Part shown: positions 24,304 to 34,395 of the stretch, one piece after another | Numbering within the stretch: the first letter of the stretch is position 1 | Layout: each line of letters starts with the position of its first letter | Assembly: GCA_033032865.1 (NCBI GenBank) | Contig: JAWHQI010000005.1 | Location: forward strand, 10,440,001-10,504,000 | Direction of reading: 5' to 3' | DNA length: 64,000 nt | Source of the DNA: Dactylorhiza incarnata | Taxonomy: Eukaryota > Streptophyta > Magnoliopsida > Asparagales > Orchidaceae | Program-made: the position numbers and the translations under genes | Notes under the pieces: model-generated | The model's database searches: none | What the model saw: the letters and a program-made list of their open reading frames with translations, nothing else | What the model was told of the DNA's origin: nothing

Positions 24304-24493
24304 ATACTAAAAACAAATTTTTTTTTTTTGGAATTTTTTTGTTTTCTTATTATTAATTAATTTTTTAAATATAAGTTTTTTATATATATATTTTTATATT
24401 ACTTTTTTGTATTTTGTTGTTTTTTTTAGTAAAAATATATAGATAAGGAATAAAATTAATAGCAGTTCCAACTTTCAAATAACAACACAAAGG

Positions 24494-24511
24494 TCCCCAG
24501 TAACGGCGCCA
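24494..24511 (-). other. Primer-binding site of A (tRNA-Asp)
   Basis: The plus strand reads TCCCCAGTAACGGCGCCA, two bases from the tRNA-Asp 3' end. The spacing of 6 bases to the LTR edge at 24518 is the same as in F. Confidence 0.85.
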
Positions 24512-25624
24512 AAAACTTGATGATTTAGGTTGGACTTCTTCTTTTTGGTTTATAAATAAAAGATAACCTTTATATTAAGAGTTTAGAATTGACGGATATT
24601 TTCGAAGAGTCTTGCAAGTACTCCTACTTTGAGAAATTAACCGTTATCCTATCGAATGATAGAAGTAACGATCTTTTTCTTCTTTCGGAATATTGACAAT
24701 CACGCCTCGGCTACAAAGCCGAGTTCTATTGAATTGAAAAGTAGAAAAGGAGAGTTTTGCACTAAATGAGTTTGGAAAGCTGTGTTTGAATTTTTAGTCC
24801 AAATTAATCGTTTGATAAAGGCAAGTATACCTTATCGCAAGTAATACAGGATATTTTTTTTTAGAAAATATCGGGATCGTATATTTCCGCGGGTCGTGTT
24901 GATTATGCTACTTCGAGGAACGAACTATTATTTTATCTGAATAATATTTTTAGTTGGTTTAACAAGAGTTCTAAGTGATAAAAAGCGAAAGATGATAATA
25001 AGCGATTAACTAGAGTTCTAAGCGATGAGAAAGATAGCGCGCGACGTCGAATTACCTTGAGACGAAAATAGATTTTTCCGTAGAATTAAAAGTGATGACT
25101 TTTCAAAATATTAAGATGACTTGACCGTGGAGGTTCCATAATTATGAACGCTCCTCTCTCGAGGGTACGCCCACCTGAGATTATGAATATTCGACCAAAC
25201 TCTCGTTCTACAATCGAATGTTCTTAATACTCGCTTTATGTTGTGAACCCCGCAATTGGGTTTTTATTTCCAATTTGGGAGAATTACCTCGTCCTCTCTC
25301 GAGGGTAGAGCGCACTTCTCTTTACCCGTGAGCGATCAATCCGTACGCACGAGCCTCTCGGCTAACTAGCTACGAAAACGGAAATGAAAACCACACATCG
25401 ACTATGTGGCTCCACTCAACGTGATTCTCGGGTAAACCTTAAGCGTTAATTATTTTAGAAAGAGATGTTTTAATTTTATAGAAAAACTATTTTTGTGTCC
25501 CAATGCTCTTCGACGTCGTGTGCTAAAGGAAATTATCCACTCATCGGAATGGAGACGGCATTATCGGTTGAAAAATACATGTTTAATGATTAAAGCGGAT
25601 ATAAGCGGATAAAAAGGAAATAAA

Positions 25625-25930
25625 AAGACTTATATAAAAACAGTAATAGTATCCGTCCCAACCACCTTAAACAAGCGCTAAAAAGTTCTTAGCCTCTTAT
25701 TCAAGAAGGGGGTGGTATAGAAATGAAAAGACTTATAAAGGTGCAGAAATAATATCCGTCCCAACCACCTTAAACAAGCGCTAAAAAGTTCTTAGCCTCT
25801 TATTCAAGAAGGGGGTGGTATAGAAATGAAAAGACTTATAAAGGTGCAAAAATAATATCCGTCCCAACCGACTTAAATAAATGCTAAAGTTAATTAGCCT
25901 CTTATTCAAGATGGGGGTGGTATATAGCAG
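25625..25930. repeat. 104-bp tandem repeat in A LTR
   Basis: ATCCGTCCCAACC recurs at 25650, 25753 and 25857 (spacings 103 and 104). The first two units are near identical, the third is diverged and incomplete. Confidence 0.9.
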
Positions 25931-25974
25931 TTATATGAAGACTGAAATAAAACTAAGTTACAAAAAAGAAAAAT

Positions 25975-26205
25975 ATAATCTCATACACGCACACACTCTA
26001 AAAAAAAACTGAAAAGAAAGCGTTTAAAATGAAAGCGATAAAATAAAGCGAAAAAGAAAACGATAAAACTATTTTATGAAAGCTTGTAAATCTAAGCTAT
26101 GAAAACAGTAAACCTAGATTATGAAAGCAATAAACCTAACTATAAAAGCAATAAAACTAAATTATGAAAGTAATAAAGCTAAACTCATACACGCACACAC
26201 GCTAA
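25975..26205. repeat. Short A-rich tandem repeats flanked by CACGCACACAC copies
   Basis: Roughly 27-bp units of the type TATGAAAGCAATAAACCTAA repeat 4-5 times at 26075-26180. The block is bracketed by two copies of TCATACACGCACACAC (about 25981 and 26187). Confidence 0.7.
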
Positions 26206-26410
26206 CATTAATAAAAAGGAAGATGATCCAAATGAGAAAAACATCATTTTATTTCTGAAATCAGCATTACAACTAGACTAGGAAGACGAAAAAAACTAAA
26301 AACGAACTTAAACTAAATTGCATAAGAGAAGCTCACAATCACTCAAAAGAACTCACAATACAACAAGAACTACTCAAAATTTGGATGAAAAATACTTCAG
26401 CCGAGCCCCT

Positions 26411-26420
26411 CTATTTATAG
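26411..26420 (-). promoter_or_regulatory. TATA box of A LTR
   Basis: CTATAAATAG on the minus strand, just downstream (in element orientation) of the CGGGCGTGAC motif array. Confidence 0.7.
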
Positions 26421-26555
26421 GGAAAATTTGAGTTTTACACGCCCTAGGTCACGGGCGTGACTTGAATGTCACGGCCGTGACTTAGGGCGTGACATTTGCT
26501 CGGCTGTATTCGCCGTCTTCTGGAAGGTCTGGCCGTCAAACATGGCTGCACACGG

Positions 26556-27122
26556 TGTTTGCCCGGAAAGCCCGCGATCTTGTCTTTACGACGCAAGTTG
26601 GCGTTCCAAGTGGTCTCCAATATTTCATCTGTTCTGTATAAAAAAAAATCATGCGTGGCGGCTAATTCAGTCAGTAGTGTCTTGAGTGAATGGGACTGAA
26701 GTTGTTGTGATCGCCCAGATCGCCAGCCTTCAGCCTGGTCTAATTTTCTAAGTTCCAAGCAATCAAAACACTCGAGATCGCCATTCTTTGCGGTCTGGGT
26801 TTTTTGCTTTATTTTTACTATCTGTACCCCATTTCACTGCCCCGGCTCTCCTGTACCCCAGGCAGCCCGTAGTTTTTCAATTCTGCCCGTTTGGGCAGCC
26901 CCCTCGTCTATAAATAGAGGGGTATGGGTACCTGAAAAAGGACTTTTTGGGCTCCGAGGCTCCAGCTTACAACCTGTGTAAGTGGTCTCATTTTTTCGTG
27001 ATCGCCTTTTTGTGATCGTTTTCCCTCTCTTCCAGCATCTTGTCTTAGTAACTTGCACTTCGCAGTTTTCTCCCATCCCCTTGTTAGTGTGAATTTTGGA
27101 GGTACCATTTTTGGCACCAACA
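26556..27122 (+). repeat. 5' LTR of D
   Basis: 567 bp, against 486 bp in the 3' LTR; about 80 bp (about 26620-26705) are present only here. TATA box CTATAAATAG at 26908-26917. Carries several GATCGC motifs. Confidence 0.9.
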
Positions 27123-27177
27123 GAACGAACACGCGACCTTCAGATCCGAAGTGTCAGGTGAAATCCAGACTTTCAAG

Positions 27178-29424
27178 ATGGCTGATCGCCGTAGAGGTCG
27201 TCCCCTGCGATCTCCCAGCGTTCCCCCTTCCGATCACAACCCGTTAGAAGCGCTTGAGCACCGCTTCGAGCTTCGTGTTGAACAAGCTCTCCGTGAGGCC
27301 GCCCGAGCTAGGCAGGACGCCACCTCTGTTCAGCAGGAGATCGCGCGGTCTCAGCAAGAGGCCGCTCGAGATCGGCAAGAAGTCGTCCGGGCTCAGCAGG
27401 AGTCTGCGAAGCAGATTGAGGCTATGAACCAGGTTCTAGCCGCGATCTCCCAGAAGATCCTTCCCCAATCCTCTCAGGTCGCCACTCTAGACCGCATGGC
27501 AGGCGGTCACCCGAGCGATCACCCCGTCTTCCAGCCCGCAGCTCCTCAGCGATCTCAGCATGAGGAGTTCGCCGTCCGTCGTAACTCTTTTCGAGCCGCA
27601 GCCCAGGGGCCTCCGGCCCAAACCCTGAATTTTGAAGAAGGATTTGCTTACCCTCAAGATCCTCCTGCCTCTTTTCTTCCTCCGGGACCTTCTGTTTTTG
27701 GGGAGCCTTCCCCCTTTACCGATGAGATTCGTCGGGATCCGATTCCTCATGGATTCAGAGAACCTCTCCTTCCGGTGTATACAGGAGAAACCGACCCAAT
27801 GTGCCATCTTCAAGCCTTCGAGTCTGCTGTGGCTCTCAGGAACATTTCAGATGGAGTGAGGTGCAAGCTGATGGTCACCTCCTTCGATGGGTCAGCCATG
27901 GAATGGTTCTATAAGCTGCCTTGTCAATCTATCCCAAGCTTTGCTGCCCTGAGGCAAGAGCTCCTCCTGAGGTTCGCCACCGCAAAGAAGAGGAAGAGTG
28001 GTCCTGCGACCCTCTTCAAGATTAGGCAGGGGGACAACGAACCTGCAGCGCATTTCGTTGATCGTTTTCAGAAAGAGATCTTGGGAGTTAGGGATATGGA
28101 CCCCGAGCTCTACATGGTGGCTTTGATCAGTGGTCTGCAGGAGGGTCCTCTGAAGTTCAAAGTCACAACCAAGGAGCCTAGCTCCTATCAGGAGCTGATC
28201 AGCATTGCCAATCGCTACATAGAAGGGGAGATAAACAACCCCACCTATGTGAGCAATTTGACAAACAGGGCCACTCAGAAAGGCTCTGCGGGATTTTATC
28301 CGGCTCCGTCTTCCTCTAAGCCCCGACAAGAGCTCCCACCTCCGGCTCTGAGAGGTAAGAATTACCGCAACAGCCGCTTCAACCGAGGTAATCAATCCTT
28401 CCCACTTCAAAATTCATTTCTTCAAACTCCCGCTACTCCTGCTCCGCAAGTCACCCCCATCCACCAGATCCAGTATGCTCAACCTCCTCTTCTACCCATT
28501 CCTTCACTTTACAATGAATCCCAAGAGTCCTTCATGGACTTTGGCATTTCTATGAATGAAGTGCTTCAAGTACTTCAGAAGCAGCCCTTTTTTAAGAGGC
28601 CAGCTCCGCTAAATTCTGACACGAAAACCAGAAACCCAACTCTCTATTGTGAATATCACAGAGATAGGGGTCATTTGACAGAGGATTGTAGAGCTCTCCG
28701 CCTGTTCTTAGAGAAGCTTCTGAAGGAGGGTAAGCTTCGAGATCTCATCCAGAAGAATGATTCTTCCAAAGCCTCAACCTCCAAGGCTAAGGAAGTAGCG
28801 GAAGTCCATTGGGAATGCGAAGAAGTGGACGATATTGGCCATCTCGGCAATATCGGCTTTCCCAATGAATGCGTGGATGCTGATGACGAAAGCGCCTTGG
28901 GCAATCTCTTCTGCATCCACGGAGGTGCAGGTCCGGAATCTTCAAGAAAGGCGAGTCTGAAAAGGGTTTATCAATCAGAGGTTTCTGCCACCTCTTCAGC
29001 CCCGGTCCGGGGAACGGTCACTTTCGGTGACGAAGACCTTCCTCAGACCGTGAATCCTTTTGACGACGCGGTCGTCATCAAAGCTGTGATTGAAAATTAT
29101 ACAGTAGAGAAGATTCTGATTGACACGGGAAGTTCAGTCAATGTGCTCTTCAAACCCGCCTTCGAGGCGTTGAAGACAGGTAAAACCCTCCTTTCAACTG
29201 AAGGCCCCCTTTATGGTTTTTCAGGAGAGAAGAAAGAAGTAGAAGGGCTCGTCACCCTTTCTGTGATTTCGGGGGGGATAGTGAACCTGGTCAAATTTAT
29301 AGTCGTTGATGCTCCCAGTAACTACAACGCCATCTTTGGAAGACCCTTCTTGAATGCCTATCAAGCCATCGTCTCCACCTACCATCAAGCGGTGAAGTTC
29401 GCCTTGAACAGCAAACAACACTGA
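27178..29424 (+). CDS. Gag-protease part of D polyprotein
   Basis: ATG at 27178 (MADRRRGRP); the frame is open from 27151. An N-terminal coiled coil rich in A/R/Q/E (about residues 25-90) is followed by the retrotransposon gag domain (PVYTGETDPMCHLQAFE to SYQELISIANRYI, about residues 200-345). A Tat-type zinc motif, CEYHRDRGHLTEDC, follows at 28649-28690. Aspartic protease has LIDTGSSVNVLF near 29115 and AIFGRPFL near 29332. A TGA at 29422-29424 interrupts the frame, but pol continues in the same frame, so the stop is probably a mutated Arg codon (CGA to TGA). Confidence 0.9.
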   Translation: MADRRRGRPLRSPSVPPSDHNPLEALEHRFELRVEQALREAARARQDATSVQQEIARSQQEAARDRQEVVRAQQESAKQIEAMNQVLAAISQKILPQSSQVATLDRMAGGHPSDHPVFQPAAPQRSQHEEFAVRRNSFRAAAQGPPAQTLNFEEGFAYPQDPPASFLPPGPSVFGEPSPFTDEIRRDPIPHGFREPLLPVYTGETDPMCHLQAFESAVALRNISDGVRCKLMVTSFDGSAMEWFYKLPCQSIPSFAALRQELLLRFATAKKRKSGPATLFKIRQGDNEPAAHFVDRFQKEILGVRDMDPELYMVALISGLQEGPLKFKVTTKEPSSYQELISIANRYIEGEINNPTYVSNLTNRATQKGSAGFYPAPSSSKPRQELPPPALRGKNYRNSRFNRGNQSFPLQNSFLQTPATPAPQVTPIHQIQYAQPPLLPIPSLYNESQESFMDFGISMNEVLQVLQKQPFFKRPAPLNSDTKTRNPTLYCEYHRDRGHLTEDCRALRLFLEKLLKEGKLRDLIQKNDSSKASTSKAKEVAEVHWECEEVDDIGHLGNIGFPNECVDADDESALGNLFCIHGGAGPESSRKASLKRVYQSEVSATSSAPVRGTVTFGDEDLPQTVNPFDDAVVIKAVIENYTVEKILIDTGSSVNVLFKPAFEALKTGKTLLSTEGPLYGFSGEKKEVEGLVTLSVISGGIVNLVKFIVVDAPSNYNAIFGRPFLNAYQAIVSTYHQAVKFALNSKQH

Positions 29425-31521
29425 ATAAGGAGCGACCCAAGGAAAGCCAGGGAATGCTATGTAAAGATGGTCAACATGATCGTATCCTCTCCTCCCCAAG
29501 AGATCATGATGGCTGAATCAATCGAAGCTCTTGAACAAGTCCAAGTTGCAGAGGAAATTGAGGAGGATGCAAGAGATGGAGTTCGCTTGGAACCTGCCCA
29601 AGCAACTTAAGAGGTCCAGAACAGCGAGGAAGATGAGAGCAAGAGCCTCTCCATCAACGCTGAGTTATCCGAAGCTGACAAGGGTCAGCTCATCTCTTGT
29701 CTTCTGCAAAATCTAGATATCTTCGCTTGGTCGGCAGATGATATGCCCGGAGTGGATCCGGATGTTGCTTGCCACCATCTCAATCTTGACCCAAACTTCA
29801 TCCCGATCCAGCAGAAGAAGAGGTCTGTTGCAACTACTCTAGCACAGCCTATCCGTGAAGAGGTAGAGAAGCTCCTGAAGGCAAAGTTCATCCAACCAAT
29901 TCAATACCCGGAATGGGTGTCAAACGTTGTAATGGTAAAGAAGTCAGGTGGAAAGTGGAGGATGTGTGTCGACTTTACTAAACTCAATAAAGCTTGCCCC
30001 AAGGATTGCTACCCCTTGCCTCGGATAGATTCTTTAGTAGATTCTGCGGTAGGTTATTCTTTTATGAGTTTTTTAGATGCTTTTTCAGGTTACCATCAAA
30101 TCAGAATGAATAAACCAGATATACCCCATACTTCATTTATCACAAATGATGGTTGCTTCTGTTATCTCGTAATGCCTTTCGGGCTAAAGAATGCTGGAGC
30201 AACCTATCAGAAAATGATGGACACAGTGTTCAGAAGTCAAAAAGGAAGAAACCTCGAGGTATATGTTGATGACCTCTTGGTAAAAAGTAAATTGTTCTCT
30301 TCTCATCTTAGAGACCTCTCGGAAACTTTTGCAACCCTTCGAACTTTTAATATGAGGTTGAATCCGTTGAAGTGTGTTTTCGGGGCAAGGAAAGGAAAAT
30401 TCCTGGGTCACCTCCTTACTCCAGAAGGGTTGGAACCCAATCCTGACAAAGTGAAAGCTATTCTGGAAATGCCACCTCCCAAGTCCCCAAAAGAAATTCA
30501 GCAGCTGGGAGGGAGGATGGCAGGTTTAAGTCGCTTTATCTCCCGTTCAGGAGATAAGAGTGCACCTTTCTTTAAAACCCTCCGGGGAGGGAGTAGGTTC
30601 GAGTGGACAAAGGAATGTGATGATGCTTTCACTCAGCTGAAGAAGCAATTGACATCAACTCCTTTGCTTCAAAGCCCGCGAGAGGGAGAAAATCTATTTC
30701 TGTATATGGGAGTCGGAACTGATGCCATAAGCTCTGTTCTGGTTCGAGAGGAGAAGAAGAAGCAATTTCCAGTCTATTACGTGAGTCGAATCTTGAAGAA
30801 TGCAGAGACTCGTTATCCTATTCTCGAAAAGTTAGCTTTAATGCTTATAACTTCAGCAAGAAGATTAAGACCATATTTCCAAGCTCACTCGATTCTAGTC
30901 GTTACTGATCTTCCATTAAAGAATGTCTTGGAGAAGCCAGAGCATTCAGGCAGGTTGGCAAAATGGGCAATAGAGCTCAGTGAGTTTGACATATCCTATG
31001 TTCCAAGGATGGCGATCAAAGCTCAAGTCTTAGCAGACTTCATGGTGGATGCCAAAGAAATTGAGTCACAGAAGGGGGTCGGAGTGCCCCTTGCCCGGAA
31101 AATCTTCGTGGACGGAGCTTCAGGGAAAAATTCTTCCGGAGCAGGAGTTGTCTTAGTCAACCCAAATGGAGTAAGGCTGGATCAAGCGCTAAAGTTCTAT
31201 TTTCAAGTAACAAACAATCAGGCGGAATATGAGGCTTTGCTAGCCGGTCTCAAGTTTGCTAGGGAGCTGGGGATTGATGATGCCGAAGTTTTCACAGATT
31301 CTTTGGTGATGGCTTCTCAAGTAAATGGGACTTTCAAAACTAGAGATAGTATTTTAAAGCAGTATTTAACTCTGGTAAAAATTGAGGTTGGGAAGTTCAA
31401 AAGCTTTACTATAAATCATATTCCAAGAGGTGAGAATGTGGAAGCAGACGAGTTGGTAAAATTTGGGCTTCTCTCGGGAGGGACAACTTCGGAGTTGTTT
31501 CGTCCGGCGATTGAAGAATGA
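29425..31521 (+). CDS. RT, RNase H and archaeal-type RNase H of D
   Basis: In frame with gag across a TAA at 29608-29610 (CAA to TAA likely). RT motifs: WRMCVDFTKLNKACPKD, FLDAFSGYHQI, MPFGLKNAGATYQ and the active site VYVDDLLVKSK near 30260. RNase H tether region follows to about 31030. A second RNase H domain (KIFVDGASGKNSSGAG, NNQAEYEALLAGL, VFTDS) spans about 31100-31500 and is typical of Tat elements. The frame ends in TGA at 31519-31521 but integrase follows in the same frame. Apart from the stops the enzyme motifs look intact. Confidence 0.9.
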
Positions 31522-32805
31522 GAGGTCATGGAGATTGATCAACATCCGTCTTGGATGGATCCGTTTGTTCTTTATCTTTCAGCTGGAGAGCTCCATTCAT
31601 CAATAAAGGATAGGAAAAGGTTTAAATGGGAAGCGGCTAACTATTATCTTGTTGCAGGAGTGCTTTATAGAAGAACTTTCCTTTCACCATTAGCACGGTG
31701 TGTTTCGGAGGAAGGGTTTCCAGCGGTCCTTCAGGAGGTCCATTCTGGAGAGTGTGGAAGTCACTCTGGAGCTAGAACTTTGGAAAAAAGAATCCTAAGG
31801 CAAGGCTATTTTTGGCCTCAAATGAGGAAAGATGCGGAAAAATTTGCTAAGAAATGTGTAAAGTGCCAGAAGTTTGCTCCTCTCCAGAATCAGCCGGCTC
31901 AACAACTCAAGTCGATAACAACCCCATGGCCGTTTGCAGTTTGGGGAATGGATTTGATTGGGCCTTTCCCTATGGCAAGTGGACAGCGTCGATATATTAT
32001 AGTCATGATTGACTATTTCAGTAAATGGATAGAGGCAAAAGCATTGGCTAAAATTACGACTCAAGTCGTGAAAAATTTTATTTGGGGAGAGATAGTATGT
32101 CGGCACGGAATTCCAATGGCAATCATCACGGATAACGGTTCTCAATTCAATAATTCAACTCTTGTTAATTTCTGTAAGCAAATTGGCGTTGAGCTACGTT
32201 TCGCTTTTGTGCATCATCCAAGAAGCAATGGGCAGGTAGAGGCCGCCAACAAACTCATCATAAATCTCTTGAAAAAGAAGGTAGAAAATGTCAGGGGTAA
32301 CTTGGCAGAACAACTACCTTCCGTCTTATGGGCCTTGAGGACAACTCCAAGTTCTGCTACTGGAGAGACTCCATTCAAATTATCACACGGGTCCGAAGCC
32401 CTTATTCCGGTGGAATTCGAAGTAAAAAGTCCAAGAGTATTATTGGCACAACAGAATCAAATCGATTGGATGGAAGGAAATGATGAGGAGCTAAAATACA
32501 GCCTTGATTTAATTGAGGAATTGAGAGATACGGCAATCATCAGACAAGAAGAGGTGAAAAGAAGGATGGCAAGGCTGTTCAATAAAAATGTAAGAACCAA
32601 AGAATTCGCTGTTGGAGATCTAGTCTTGAAAAAGGTAGATGTAGCAGCAAGAGCCGGTTCAGTTGGAAAGCTTAACCCAAACTGGGCGGGGCCGTTCGTG
32701 GTGAAGAATGTGCTTAAAAATGGTGCTTACCATCTCCAAACTTATGAAGGAAAAGAACTGCCTCATTCATGGAGCGGAGATGATCTCAAGCTTTTCTTCT
32801 CTTGA
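31522..32805 (+). CDS. Integrase of D
   Basis: In frame with RT after the TGA at 31519. Zinc-binding HHCC: H and H in EVHSGECGSHSG, and CVKCQKF. The catalytic core has D in WGMDLIGPFP (about 31950), D in ITDNGSQFN (about 32127) and E in NGQVEAANK (about 32232). The C-terminal part carries the GDLVLKKV and LNPNWAGPFVV (GPF/Y-type) motif. Ends at a normal stop at 32805. No chromodomain, as expected for the Tat lineage. Confidence 0.9.
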   Translation, partial: EVMEIDQHPSWMDPFVLYLSAGELHSSIKDRKRFKWEAANYYLVAGVLYRRTFLSPLARCVSEEGFPAVLQEVHSGECGSHSGARTLEKRILRQGYFWPQMRKDAEKFAKKCVKCQKFAPLQNQPAQQLKSITTPWPFAVWGMDLIGPFPMASGQRRYIIVMIDYFSKWIEAKALAKITTQVVKNFIWGEIVCRHGIPMAIITDNGSQFNNSTLVNFCKQIGVELRFAFVHHPRSNGQVEAANKLIINLLKKKVENVRGNLAEQLPSVLWALRTTPSSATGETPFKLSHGSEALIPVEFEVKSPRVLLAQQNQIDWMEGNDEELKYSLDLIEELRDTAIIRQEEVKRRMARLFNKNVRTKEFAVGDLVLKKVDVAARAGSVGKLNPNWAGPFVVKNVLKNGAYHLQTYEGKELPHSWSGDDLKLFFS

Positions 32806-34395
32806 ATGTTCGTATATGATTCATTCATTCCTTTTTTTCTCACTTTTTTCTTCTCTTGAAACATCACGCAGGTATTATCAAAGCATTCGCAATACAAGTG
32901 ATGGATGACAAATTTTAAAAATAAGTTGATTTTTGAAAAGCCAAAAACCTGTCAAGTGAGATATCGACGGATCCTACTATTTTCCCCCTCGGCTTGTTAG
33001 CTCGACGTGTAAATCTGCCAGGACCACAGATGTCGGGGAGATTTCGAATCTGTGTAGCAGTAGCTCGCCAAGCTCGAGCGGTGGAAGTTTAGGATATCGG
33101 GTCCTTGCTGACATCTGGCACACCTCAGCGTTTCAAGGAGGTCTAGGTGGCTAGCTCAGCTCTGTCATGCATTGAAAAGGACATTGTTACAATCTTAATG
33201 ATCCTTCAGGGAAAGCAATGTCGGTGTAGCCTCCGCGGCATGACCACACCTGCCCTACTGATCATTTAGGTCTGTAACTCTCGAATACTCGTTGAAGCGT
33301 GGTTAAGTAAGGGACGGCCAGAAGCATCTATGACCGTCGCCTGAACCTTAGATTGGCAAGTTTGAAGTAAACTCAGTAATCCTTTAAGAAAAACATTGTC
33401 GGTATAGCCTCATCGGCATGACCACACCTGCCCTGCGGATCATTTAGGAATTCTCCTTCTCTCCTCTTCCCTCCTCTTTTCTACAAGGGCCCCCTTTTTT
33501 TCCTTAAACTGTGATCGAGCGGTCAGAGTTTTTAAGACCGCATGTCTCTTCTCTTCAAAGGATGATCTACATTATTCATAATTAATAGCTTGATCTTCTC
33601 CAGGACCTGGATAAAAGTGATCGCCAATATTGATTCTTTGAAGGAAGTAAGAATCAGCCTTAGTTTGTTGTGATCGCCAGGCATGGTTTTTCTAATAAAG
33701 GAGAGAAATTTGAACTTCTTGTGATCGCCAGGCATGATTTTCTAAAGAGCCTTTGGTTTTCAGAAATTATTGGAAGGTCTGAGTTATTTGTGATCGCCGG
33801 CTTCATCTTCTCTAGGACTTGGGAAGAGTTGATCGTCGTACAAGTCTTTCCGAAGGATTGAAATTGCTTTTCAGGGATCTTGTTGGTTTGATAGTGATCG
33901 GTTTGATCATAATGGGATCGCAATCTATATCTCTTATTATTCAAAATTATATGAGAATGTTCTTAATCCTTCATTTCCCATCAAATGATAGATGGGTTTT
34001 CTTCAAAAATGACGGTCTGAATATATTTTGAACGCCAGATCAATATTCGTGAAGATTTCTTATCAAGTAAATCTGACAAAGCATTTTAAATTTTTTAAGC
34101 GGTCTAATTATGCTGAGATCGCAGAATTGTCTTTCTTATGCGAAGTTCCGGATCTGTCAAGTTTTCAACATCCTCATAAACCAGAGATCGACGAAACCTA
34201 AAGCATTGAGATCGAATGCTAAATTTGTTACGCTGTGATCGCATACGATGGAAGCCGTGATCGATTAATGTGTAATAAAGCAAAAATTAACACGGGAATC
34301 ATTCATGAACAAAAATAACTTTCTATTCATTTCAAAAAATTACAATGTTTGGTGCGGTCAACGACCGGAGATTACATCATTTTTCTAAAAACAAA
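32806..34395. other. Non-coding spacer of D between integrase and antisense gene 2
   Basis: No frame with recognisable homology. Two imperfect direct repeats around TGTCGGTGTAGCCTCCGCGG / GCATGACCACACCTGCCCT lie at about 33217-33270 and 33397-33450. The stretch 33500-34300 is dense in GATCGC and GCGGTC hexamers. The 3' ends of both the sense and antisense transcripts should lie here. Confidence 0.6.

Larger units (their letters stand above)
24518..26555 (-). repeat. 5' LTR of A, R-U5 and start of U3
   Basis: Starts TGATGATTTAGG on the plus strand next to the PBS. Contains the 104-bp tandem repeat, a second short repeat, a TATA box at 26420-26411 and the first GTCACGGGCGTGAC-like motifs of U3 (26440-26490). 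Ends at CACGG, where element D begins. Confidence 0.8.

Noticed and set aside
27892..28410. Minus-strand 172-codon frame
   Set aside because: Shadow of gag of element D, which has recognisable capsid and zinc motifs.
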